From Acidobacteriota bacterium (GTDB lineage: Bacteria; Acidobacteriota; UBA890; WLXD01), in NCBI GenBank assembly GCA_022571615.1, contig JACZXM010000217.1:1-5818 (forward strand): a stretch of DNA of 5,818 nucleotides, written 5' to 3'. The translations under genes and the position numbers were made by a program. Each line of letters starts with the position of its first letter. The stretch's first letter is position 1. This document shows, one piece after another, positions 1 through 5,815 of the stretch. A model generated the notes under the pieces. The model was not told the DNA's origin. It saw only the letters and a list, made by a program, of their open reading frames with translations, and did not search any database.

Positions 1-30
1 TCGCAGGCTAGCTTGTTAGGCAGCTCGTGG

Positions 31-202
31 CCGAAGTCCGATGGGCGCCGTTGGAGGGATGGCGCAGCAGGGGATCGAGGTCGAGCACGTCCGTTCTGCT
101 GGCCTCCTTACCGCCAAGCCGCCTCGAAAAGCCGGCCACAGCGCCAGGACGTGCTCGACCTCATCCCCTGCTGCGTTCCCTCCGATCCGTCCGAAGATGG
201 GC
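31..202. repeat. Short direct repeats flanking the inverted repeat
   Basis: CCGAAG (31-36) then TCCG then ATGGGC (41-46) on the left matches CCGAAGATGGGC (191-202) on the right, apart from a 4-base insertion in the left copy. The two copies lie only about 4-6 bases outside the ends of the inverted repeat. This placement is what a target-site duplication around a small inserted element would look like, but the copies are short and differ by an indel, so chance similarity is possible. Confidence 0.35.
51..185. repeat. Long imperfect inverted repeat (hairpin or cruciform)
   Basis: The left arm 63-92 is the reverse complement of the right arm 147-175 except for one unpaired base. Bases 63-75 pair with 163-175 (13 bp), C76 is bulged, and 77-92 pair with 147-162 (16 bp). 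After a small internal loop (60-62 against 176), 53-59 pair with 177-183 (7 bp, GGAGGGA/TCCCTCC), with weaker pairing out to 51/185. The loop 93-146 can form a further short stem, TGGCC (100-104) with GGCCA (134-138). A total of 36 strong pairs is far beyond chance. No T-run follows on either strand, so it is not a typical intrinsic terminator. Possible identities are a small palindromic (MITE- or ERIC-like) element, a structured RNA, or a regulatory hairpin upstream of the hydroxylase gene. The sequence does not decide between these. Confidence 0.85.
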
Positions 203-281
203 TGCTACTCAGGACGACGCTCGTCCGCTACACTCATCGTTGTCAATCTGGGAAGGTTCATTTATCCGTGGTGGTTGACCC

Positions 282-929
282 GTGACCAAGAAAGCGCATC
301 TGACCCGCGAACGCGTGGTCCGGCTGTACCAGAATGATTTCCTGGAGGCGCTGACCCGCGTCCATCCAGCGATTCCGATCACGATCTGGGGGCCCGTGTC
401 CCTGGGCCTGATCTACCTCGGTTACCAGCAGGGTCTCAGCGCCCGAACGGCCCTCCTGCTGGCGTTGCTCGGGGGTTTCGTGTGGACCTTCGTCGAGTAC
501 TGCCTACACCGGTGGATCTTCCACTGGGAGCCCAAGGGCAAGCGGCTGCGCGAGTTCTTCTACCCCATGCACCAGCTTCACCACGAGGTGCAGGAATGGG
601 ACCGGCTGCTGGCGCCGCCGATGATGGCCGTGCCGCTGGCGCTCGCGCTGATGGGAATTTTCTACTGGTTGCTGGGGACCCCGATCGTGTTCTCGTTCTT
701 TGGCGGCTTCCTCATCGGCTACCTGGGCTACGACTACATCCACTTCTATACCCATTTCGTGCGGCCCAAGAGCGAGCTCGGCAAGGGATTGCGCAGGAGA
801 CACCTGCAGCATCACTTTGTCGCCGAGGACCGCTGGTACGGCGTTAGCTCGCCGCTCTGGGACTACGTCTTCCGAACCCACGTCCCCAAGACTCAGCGCC
901 CCTACCAGGCTGGAAAGCTGACGGAATAA
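282..929 (+). CDS. Fatty acid hydroxylase / sterol desaturase family membrane protein
   Basis: This 215-residue protein has the full histidine box set of the di-metal fatty acid hydroxylase superfamily (PF04116-type): HRWIFH (H76, H81), HQLHH (H97, H100, H101), HFYTH (H154, H158) and HLQHH (H174, H177, H178), followed by YGVSSPLWDYVF. The pattern and order closely resemble the catalytic domain of fatty acid 2-hydroxylase (FA2H/Scs7), without the cytochrome b5 domain found in eukaryotic members. Hydrophobic segments lie at about 31-50, 57-75, 114-131 and 134-150, which fits an inner-membrane enzyme with its metal site facing the cytoplasm. O2-dependent hydroxylation of a lipid acyl chain is the likely reaction; the substrate cannot be told from sequence. 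The start is GTG at 282. An in-frame TGA at 276-278 rules out any earlier start, and the Shine-Dalgarno signal is poor (GGTGG, 270-274). It converges on erpA with 18 bp between the stops. Confidence 0.93.
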   Translation: MTKKAHLTRERVVRLYQNDFLEALTRVHPAIPITIWGPVSLGLIYLGYQQGLSARTALLLALLGGFVWTFVEYCLHRWIFHWEPKGKRLREFFYPMHQLHHEVQEWDRLLAPPMMAVPLALALMGIFYWLLGTPIVFSFFGGFLIGYLGYDYIHFYTHFVRPKSELGKGLRRRHLQHHFVAEDRWYGVSSPLWDYVFRTHVPKTQRPYQAGKLTE

Positions 930-947
930 GTCGCCGCGGGGCCCTCT

Positions 948-1331
948 TCAGGCCGAGAACGAGTGACCGCAGCCACAGGTTCCCTTGGCGTTCGGGTTGG
1001 TCACCGAAAACCCGCTGCCCATCAAGCCGGAGCGGAAGTCCACCTCGCAGCCTTGCAGATACGGAAGGCTGAACGAGTCGACCAGAATCTCGATGTCTCC
1101 CTGCGGCATGCGCAGATCGCCTTGCTTGCACTCATCGAAGGTGAAGCCGTACTCGAATCCGGAGCAACCACCACCCTGCACGAAGATCCGCAGCATCTTG
1201 CCACGGGCCTCGTCGAGGGTATCGAGGAATTCCCGAATCTTGGTGACCGCGGCCTCGGTAAACACGATCGGTCGGTCGCTGCCGGCAAGCGGCTGCGAAC
1301 TGGCCTCATGCGTCTGGGTACCGGAGTCCAT
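948..1331 (-). CDS. erpA: Iron-sulfur cluster insertion protein ErpA
   Basis: This 127-residue A-type Fe-S carrier would act in the cytoplasm, delivering clusters to apoproteins (in E. coli ErpA serves IspG of isoprenoid synthesis, among others). The three conserved cluster-binding cysteines are present: C56 in GGGCSGFEYGFTFDE, and C119 and C121 in the C-terminal TCGCGHSFSA. The VTNPNAKGTCGCG ending is typical of ErpA rather than IscA or SufA. The N-terminus carries roughly 13 extra residues, polar and probably disordered, compared with the 114-residue E. coli protein. I chose ATG at 1331 because AAGGAG (1339-1344) precedes it by 7 nt; a start at 1403 would add 24 unconserved residues and lacks this support. 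Two further cysteines, C68 and C95, are not part of the standard set. The gene probably has its own promoter rather than relying on the upstream block. Confidence 0.97.
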   Translation of the reverse strand: MDSGTQTHEASSQPLAGSDRPIVFTEAAVTKIREFLDTLDEARGKMLRIFVQGGGCSGFEYGFTFDECKQGDLRMPQGDIEILVDSFSLPYLQGCEVDFRSGLMGSGFSVTNPNAKGTCGCGHSFSA

Positions 1332-1338
1332 GCGGGCG

Positions 1339-1344
1339 CTCCTT
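1339..1344 (-). promoter_or_regulatory. Ribosome binding site of erpA
   Basis: AAGGAG on the minus strand, 7 nt before the ATG at 1331. It is the strongest Shine-Dalgarno sequence I found at any start in this window, and it decides the erpA start against the longer upstream reading. Confidence 0.8.
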
Positions 1345-1381
1345 GGCGACAGGGGTTCTCGATGAATCAAGCTGAGAGTCC

Positions 1382-1410
1382 AGCATAACCGGCGACTGTG
1401 CACGCGACAA
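1382..1410 (-). promoter_or_regulatory. Candidate sigma70-type promoter of erpA
   Basis: On the minus strand, TTGTCG (-35, 1405-1410) is followed by a 17-nt spacer and TATGCT (-10, 1382-1387). Each hexamer matches 4 of 6 consensus bases with ideal spacing. Initiation near 1375 would give a leader of about 45 nt containing the AAGGAG site. The promoter lies in the 114-bp gap after the PEGA/PDZ gene, suggesting erpA is transcribed independently. I could not identify an IscR site by eye. Confidence 0.5.
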
Positions 1411-1445
1411 GACGCATCACACTTGCACCACGGCCTGCCGGCCTG

Positions 1446-3647
1446 CTAGCTATCGTGATGGCGGAGCTCCAGCTCCGCGAGCCGCGCCAGCGCGCGCGGC
1501 GCCACCAGCGGGCCGTCATGATGATGTAGCCGGCCCCCGGCGCGGCCGGCGGCCAGCCGCAGCGCGAGTCGGGCGGCTTCAAGATCCGGCTCCGGTCCGG
1601 AGCTCAGCGCGACCCCGCGCCAGTAATCCACCGCCGACTGCCCGAAAGGCAGGTCCTCGGGAGCGCGCACGGCCGCCAACCACTCGGCCGCACGCTCCCA
1701 TTGCGCCCCTTGCATCAGGATCAGGGCTTGGTCGAGCTCGGCGACCCATGCCGGGGTGGTCGCATCGGCCCGCGCGATCTGGGCCGCGGCCGCGGCCCAG
1801 ATCACCGCGTTGAGCCGCTCGCTGCGGAGGGTGGCAATCGACTGTGGGCTCGACCCGAGGGTGAGTCTGGCAACAGCGATCGAGGCACCGCGACCGTACT
1901 GCAGCGTCCTGCCCGCGAACGGTTCGGTAGCCCCCAGTAACTGCTGCAGCTCGGCCACGCCGGTGACCTCGACTCCATCGACGGTCCGGATCTCGTCGCC
2001 AACCTTGAGCCCCGCCATCGCCGCCGGCCCCGTCGGCTCGACCCATACGACGGTCGGTCGCCCGCTCGACCCGTTGTCGATGAGTGTGGCGCCGAACCAT
2101 GGACGGGAACGCGGTAGCGGTTCGCGCAGCTGCGTCGTCAGCATGCCGAGACGCTCTTGGTCATCGACCGCCAGCCGTACCCTTTGCGGCCGGGCCGATC
2201 CGGGCGGGGCCGACCATAGCCACAGATCGAAGACTCCGGGTGGGGTTCCTTCAGGCACAGTGGCGAGCATGAACAACGAGCCGGATGTTTGCGTCGCGAC
2301 CTCCTGCTGGAGGCGTGCCCAATCGACCGCCTCGCGCAGCTCCTCGGGATCCCCAGTGCCCATCTCCGACCGCCGCAATCCGGCAATCTGCTCCAGGGAT
2401 CCATCGCCGCTGCGGTCCAGAACGAACCAGCCATCGATTCGTTCTATGCGGGTCAGCAACGCCGTGCGCACCGCATCTCGGTCTAGGTCGTCACCGCCGA
2501 CCACCCCCACGAACACCAGGCCAGGCCGTAAAGCGACGTCCAGGCGGAGCGTTGCTCCATCCTCGACCACCAGGTCGGACTCGTAGATCCCTGCGGCGCC
2601 GTGCCGGATCACCAAGCGATATGACCCGACCGGAAGCTCGATCCGGGCACTGCCTTCTCTACCCCGGCTTGCCGCCAAATCCGCCTGCCATTGAAGCGGA
2701 GGCGACTCGCCATCCATCAGCACCTCGGCCGCGCGCGGGACGCCGCGCAGCAGCACCACGCCCATCGAGCGGTCGAGCCGCACGGTCCCGAGGTCGTAGT
2801 CCATCAGATCCGGGATTTCGATGCGCTGTCGAAACGGTCGATGGTCCGGGAGGGTGATCTCGATCTCATGCCAGCCGGGCAGCAGCCCCTCGATTACGAT
2901 CGACTCGGAAGCCTCCTCGCCGCCCGCCTGACCGAGCGCCGCGACGGTAACACCGATCAGATCGTCATCGATCACCAGCGTGGCACCGGCTGGCTGCGTC
3001 GCCAGGCGGATCGTGGCGCTGGCTCTTTCCAGCTCGATGCTGACGCCCTCAGTCCGGTTGGACCGAACCCGAACCGTCTCGGTCCGGCCGGCGAATCCGG
3101 GGTTGTCGGCGTAGATGTTGTGCTCACCAGCCAGCACCGGCAAGATGTCCGGCAGTGGGTCGACCGGCTGCCCGTCCACAAGCACCCGCGAATCGGCCGG
3201 GAACACGCTGATTTGAAGGTATCCGATCTTGCGCTGGCGGCGCCCCGCGAACCGGGCCACCAGCTCTCGCGGCACGTCGTCGGAGGACATCTCGAACCGA
3301 GGATCGAGCTCGACGATGCGGTCCAGATCGGCGTCGATGCCCTTGCGGGCCCCAGTGCTCCAGCGGCCGATGACCCTGTAGGTGAGACTCCGAAACAGCA
3401 GCAGCCGCAATCGCTCGGGGATATCGTCACCGCGCTCATCGATGCGCTCGATGACGCGATCCACCAGCGGCACCGCGGCCTCGTGCTCACCGGCTCGGAA
3501 CAGCCTCTCGGCGCGGGCGAACAGCACCTGAATCCTGCTGTCGGTCTGAGCATGTGCCCACATCGACGGGGTGAGCGCCATGGCCAGCAGCCACGCGGCG
3601 AGCACCGTGCCTGCCGACCGACCGCGGGCAAGGCTGCTGCACCTCAT
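1446..3647 (-). CDS. Exported PEGA-repeat and PDZ domain protein
   Basis: This 733-residue protein begins with a Sec signal peptide (hydrophobic core about 13-26, likely cleavage after AHA at 33). A helical TPR-like region (36-135) follows. Three PEGA-like beta modules come next, at about 142-208 (SRVLVDGQPV, LAGEHNIYADNPGF), 211-291 (ATLVIDDDLIG, LLPGWHEIEITLPDH) and 295-374 (AEVLMDGES, LPVGSYRLVIRHG). An alpha/beta module spans about 376-505, a PDZ domain 515-598 (MAGLKVGDEIRTVDGVEV), and an Ala-rich helical tail 606-733. No protease, kinase or transmembrane domain is visible, so the PDZ is not part of an HtrA-type enzyme. The likely location is the periplasm, as a scaffold or ligand-binding protein; its function is unknown. 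The ATG overlaps the upstream stop as ATGA (3644-3647) with no Shine-Dalgarno, implying translational coupling. The frame carries a perfect 28-bp palindrome over residues 616-624. Confidence 0.95.
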   Translation of the reverse strand: MRCSSLARGRSAGTVLAAWLLAMALTPSMWAHAQTDSRIQVLFARAERLFRAGEHEAAVPLVDRVIERIDERGDDIPERLRLLLFRSLTYRVIGRWSTGARKGIDADLDRIVELDPRFEMSSDDVPRELVARFAGRRQRKIGYLQISVFPADSRVLVDGQPVDPLPDILPVLAGEHNIYADNPGFAGRTETVRVRSNRTEGVSIELERASATIRLATQPAGATLVIDDDLIGVTVAALGQAGGEEASESIVIEGLLPGWHEIEITLPDHRPFRQRIEIPDLMDYDLGTVRLDRSMGVVLLRGVPRAAEVLMDGESPPLQWQADLAASRGREGSARIELPVGSYRLVIRHGAAGIYESDLVVEDGATLRLDVALRPGLVFVGVVGGDDLDRDAVRTALLTRIERIDGWFVLDRSGDGSLEQIAGLRRSEMGTGDPEELREAVDWARLQQEVATQTSGSLFMLATVPEGTPPGVFDLWLWSAPPGSARPQRVRLAVDDQERLGMLTTQLREPLPRSRPWFGATLIDNGSSGRPTVVWVEPTGPAAMAGLKVGDEIRTVDGVEVTGVAELQQLLGATEPFAGRTLQYGRGASIAVARLTLGSSPQSIATLRSERLNAVIWAAAAAQIARADATTPAWVAELDQALILMQGAQWERAAEWLAAVRAPEDLPFGQSAVDYWRGVALSSGPEPDLEAARLALRLAAGRAGGRLHHHDGPLVAPRALARLAELELRHHDS
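1776..1803. repeat. Perfect 28-bp palindrome inside the PEGA/PDZ gene
   Basis: Bases 1776-1789 (GATCTGGGCCGCGG) are exactly the reverse complement of 1790-1803, with no spacer and a NotI-type core. On the minus strand this encodes IWAAAAAQI (residues 616-624) just after the PDZ domain. The symmetry ends at 1775/1804. Alternating GCG/GCC alanine codons make palindromes likelier here than random sequence would, but the symmetry also extends through the Ile, Trp and Gln codons. The mRNA could form a roughly 12-bp GC-rich hairpin. Confidence 0.9.
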
Positions 3648-4972
3648 TGCACGACATAGACCGCAGATGCGCTGCGATCCGCCACGTACAGTCGGCCCTG
3701 GCCGTCAACCGCGATGTCTCGTGGCCCGCGCAGCGCGACACCTCCCGGTAGCGAGGGCCCGAGACGAGCGATTCTTCGCCCCTGTTCGTTGAACACCTCG
3801 ATGGTGCGCGCGTCGCGATCGAGAACGTAGATATTGCCCAGCCAGTCGACCTCGACGGATTCGGGACGGCGCCAGGCCGATGACACGACACGCCCTTCAC
3901 GGGTGCCGTCGGCACGGAAGCGAACCACGGCGCGGCTGGAGCGATCCAACAGGTACAAGCGACCAGAGGCATCGACCGTCAAGTCGACGGGTTGCTCCAG
4001 CTCCCGAGTTACTCGGTTCGCGTACTCACCCTGCGGGCCGAAGTGCAGGATCCGCCGCGGGCTGGAGTCGAGCAGGTACCAGTGTCCGTCTAGCGTCCGG
4101 GCGCCGGCCTGAAGATCTTTCACCGGTGCCGGCTTGCCCCGGTCGCCGGCAAGGAAACCGAGGTGACCGCCCCCGAGCGCAATGACCCCGGCTCGCCGCG
4201 TCGGCAGATACGGCAGGCCGTCCGGCCCCCACCAGGGGCGAGTGTGGTCGTTGTACCGCAGCCGGCTGTGGTTGGCGTGCGAGGCGTCGATTAGCAACAC
4301 CGAGGGCAGGCCCTCGTCCACCACCAGCAACTGCCCGTCGGCGGCCGCGGCAAGCGAAACCGGCCGATCGAACTCGAGCCCGGAGATTGCCAGTGCCCGG
4401 GTGCTGGTCCAAAGCGGTTGGTCCAGCGGCGGCCGCAGGCGAAACCGAGCGATCAGGGTCAGGCGGCGGCGCGCCTCCTCGGCAGCCGGTACGTTGGCGT
4501 CCGCAGCGCCGAGCTCGGCTGCGGTCACCACCCGCTGCATCATATCGGCCGCCGATACCCAATCGCCCCCGGCGAGCACCACTGTGGCCAGACCCAGACG
4601 CGCCCGGCCAGTCCAGAACGAGGGCGGCTCCTGCTCCAGCACGCCGACGTATTCTGCGCCCGCCAGGGCTCGCTCGCTCGATCGCCATTGAATGTCGCCC
4701 AACCGCACGCGCGCTGCCGCACGCCACACCAGCTGCGGGTATTCCGCCGCCGTGTACTCCTTGATGACGCGCTCGTAGCTCGCCCGGGCCTGCTCGACGC
4801 GGCCGACTCGCAACAGGTTCTCGGCCTCAGCGAAGATTGCCTCCGCCTGCGCGACGCCGCCCGCCAGCTTGCCACCGGCGACGGCGGCCGTGGTCGTGAA
4901 CGCGACCGCGGCGATGGCGGCCAACGCCAGCAACCCGCCGCCGAGCAGCCCGCGCGCTATCCCTCCCGACAT
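3644..4972 (-). CDS. Exported or membrane-anchored TPR and NHL beta-propeller protein
   Basis: This 442-residue protein has an N-terminal hydrophobic segment (8-32) that is either a signal peptide (cleavage near AVA-GG) or a membrane anchor. Residues 38-178 form TPR-like helices (for example AEAENLLRVGRVEQARASYERVI at 48-70). The C-terminal part is a beta-propeller with NHL-type blades at about 200-230, 287-316, 325-355, 367-398 and 414-442, each built like PVDLTVDASGRLYLLDR. The stretch between 232 and 286 may be a degenerate blade, giving five or six in total. NHL propellers bind proteins, peptides or other ligands; no catalytic motif is visible. The chain stops right at the end of the last blade. 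The start lies inside the phosphatase gene (16-bp overlap) with only a weak GGTGG motif before it, and the stop overlaps the PEGA gene start as ATGA. It is therefore probably made in coupled amounts with both neighbours. Confidence 0.93.
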   Translation of the reverse strand: MSGGIARGLLGGGLLALAAIAAVAFTTTAAVAGGKLAGGVAQAEAIFAEAENLLRVGRVEQARASYERVIKEYTAAEYPQLVWRAAARVRLGDIQWRSSERALAGAEYVGVLEQEPPSFWTGRARLGLATVVLAGGDWVSAADMMQRVVTAAELGAADANVPAAEEARRRLTLIARFRLRPPLDQPLWTSTRALAISGLEFDRPVSLAAAADGQLLVVDEGLPSVLLIDASHANHSRLRYNDHTRPWWGPDGLPYLPTRRAGVIALGGGHLGFLAGDRGKPAPVKDLQAGARTLDGHWYLLDSSPRRILHFGPQGEYANRVTRELEQPVDLTVDASGRLYLLDRSSRAVVRFRADGTREGRVVSSAWRRPESVEVDWLGNIYVLDRDARTIEVFNEQGRRIARLGPSLPGGVALRGPRDIAVDGQGRLYVADRSASAVYVVQ

Positions 4973-5715
4973 GCCACCACCACGGCGGTTATGTTGTCCT
5001 GCCCGTCGCGCTCGCAGGCGTGGGAAACGAGGACACGGGCTGCTTGCTCGGCGACCGGATTCTCTCGGATCAGAGCCATCATGTCCTCCGGGCCGCAGCC
5101 AGGAGTCAGTCCGTCCGAGACCAGGACATAGATGTCATCAACCGACACGTCCGCCTCCACCAGATCGACTTCGATTTCGTCCCGAATGCCGAGACAACGG
5201 CTCAGTATGTGCCGCATCGGATGGTGGCGCGCATCCTCGGTGCTCAGCGCACCTCCTCGCACCTGCTCCTCCACGATCGTGTGATCCCGCGTCAGCTGTT
5301 CGATCTGGCCATCGCGGATGCGCCAGGCCCGGCTGTCACCGACATGCGCCAACAGCAATCGACGTCCGTAGATCAACACCGCGGTCAGCGTTGTGCCCAT
5401 GCCTTGCCGCTCGGGATGCGCGTCGGCGTCCTCGAGGATGCGCAGGTTGGCGCGATCGAACGCCTCCAGCAGCGAGTCCAGGCTCGGAGCCACACCCAGC
5501 TCGTGCACCCGGCCCAGCTGCGCCCCTAGCACCTGCACCGCAAGGCTGGAGGCGTGCTCGCCGGCCTGGTGGCCGCCCAGCCCGTCGGCAACCGCGTACA
5601 GCCCTAGGGCTAGATTCACCAGATAGGCATCCTCGTTGTGATCCCGCACCTTACCGATGATCGAATGCACACCGGCATCGATCTCGAAAGGGGTGCTCCA
5701 GGCGTTCTCGCTCAT
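4957..5715 (-). CDS. PP2C-family Ser/Thr protein phosphatase
   Basis: This 252-residue cytoplasmic phosphatase of the bacterial PPM/PP2C family (Stp/PrpC/PppA type) has the usual length for a single catalytic domain. The motifs appear in order: KVRDHNEDA (R24, D29), ADGLGGHQAGE (D44, G45, H49), GMGTTLTA (105-112), HVGDSRAW (D127), LTRDHT (141-146), SRCLG (172-176), SDGLT (D201) and DNITAVVV (D240). D29, D44, D201 and D240 are the expected Mg/Mn ligands, so it should be active. It hydrolyses phosphoserine/phosphothreonine and usually opposes Hanks-type kinases; no kinase is in view. There is no transmembrane segment, regulatory domain or signal peptide. The ATG at 5715 lacks a clear Shine-Dalgarno. 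A six-codon out-of-frame reading (ATG at 5730-5732) ends in a TGA that overlaps this start. It is the first gene of the three-gene minus-strand block. Confidence 0.97.
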   Translation of the reverse strand: MSENAWSTPFEIDAGVHSIIGKVRDHNEDAYLVNLALGLYAVADGLGGHQAGEHASSLAVQVLGAQLGRVHELGVAPSLDSLLEAFDRANLRILEDADAHPERQGMGTTLTAVLIYGRRLLLAHVGDSRAWRIRDGQIEQLTRDHTIVEEQVRGGALSTEDARHHPMRHILSRCLGIRDEIEVDLVEADVSVDDIYVLVSDGLTPGCGPEDMMALIRENPVAEQAARVLVSHACERDGQDNITAVVVACREG

Positions 5716-5751
5716 CGCTGCGCCGGGCTCATGGGTGGGCGTGAAGCTGGC

Positions 5752-5781
5752 ATCTTGTTTCGGTCAGGCCATGTCTGTCAA
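5752..5781 (-). promoter_or_regulatory. Candidate promoter of the phosphatase-propeller-PEGA block
   Basis: A consensus -35 hexamer TTGACA (5776-5781, minus strand) is followed after 18 nt by CAAGAT (5752-5757), a poor -10 matching only 3 of 6. Initiation near 5745 would leave a leader of about 30 nt before the phosphatase ATG. The perfect -35 with a weak -10 is compatible with an activated or weak promoter. Confidence 0.35.
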
Positions 5782-5803
5782 TGCTGCTATGCTAGCGGGC
5801 GCA

Positions 5804-5815
5804 CCGCTCGAGCGG
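5804..5815. promoter_or_regulatory. Perfect 12-bp palindrome upstream of the block
   Basis: CCGCTCGAGCGG is fully symmetric and lies about 60-70 bases upstream of the predicted transcription start of the phosphatase block. It could be an operator half of a divergent control region, or chance in GC-rich DNA. Nothing identifies a binding protein, and the window ends 3 bases later. Confidence 0.25.

Larger units (their letters stand above)
1..281. other. Non-coding leader region with a long inverted repeat
   Basis: I see no convincing gene in these 281 bases. One frame is open from the left edge to a TGA at 283-285, which overlaps the GTG start of the next gene as GTGA. Its translation is rich in Arg, Ser, Pro, Cys and Trp, has no recognisable motif, and its third positions look clearly less GC-rich than in the neighbouring genes, so I treat it as chance. 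The main structure is the inverted repeat at about 51-185. Promoter candidates for the downstream gene are weak: TTGTCA (240-245) with a 17-nt spacer to TATCCG (263-268), or TACACT (229-234) without a good -35. No intrinsic terminator with a T-run is present on either strand. Confidence 0.6.

Noticed and set aside
7..12. GCTAGC recurring at 7-12, 1445-1450 and 5791-5796, near intergenic regions
   Set aside because: Three copies of a 6-bp palindrome in 5.8 kb, with no shared flanking sequence, do not make a repeat family.
15..21. GTTAGGC, which fits the integron attC core GTTRRRY
   Set aside because: No matching RYYYAAC partner or attC-like fold is visible, and the surrounding genes are housekeeping-like rather than cassettes.
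1..285. Open frame from the left edge ending in TGA at 283-285, overlapping the hydroxylase GTG as GTGA
   Set aside because: The translation is Arg/Ser/Pro/Cys-rich with no motif, it runs through both arms of the inverted repeat, and its third codon positions are visibly less GC-rich than in real genes here. The GTGA overlap is probably chance.
930..947. Bidirectional terminator between the convergent hydroxylase and erpA genes
   Set aside because: The 18-bp gap has GC-rich sequence (GGGGCCC) but no stem of useful length and no T-runs.
1332..1403. Longer erpA reading starting at 1403
   Set aside because: It adds 24 unconserved residues, includes the candidate -10 region, and ignores the well-placed AAGGAG before the ATG at 1331.
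1461..1478. Inverted repeat GCGGAGCT-CC-AGCTCCGC at the 3' end of the PEGA/PDZ gene, as a terminator
   Set aside because: It is inside the coding sequence (ELELR) and is not followed by a T-run on the minus strand; no convincing terminator was found between this gene and erpA.
2691..3659. Long plus-strand open frame opposite the PEGA/PDZ gene
   Set aside because: Antisense frames stay open by chance in GC-rich coding DNA; the minus-strand protein has a signal peptide and recognisable domains, the plus-strand one has none.
5600..5611. 12-bp palindrome AGCCCTAGGGCT
   Set aside because: It falls in the phosphatase coding sequence (LALGL) where codon choice alone can explain it, and no other context supports a site.
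4869..5660. Plus-strand open frame opposite the phosphatase gene
   Set aside because: Its translation is a low-complexity Arg/Pro/Ala mix, while the minus strand carries the full set of PP2C motifs.
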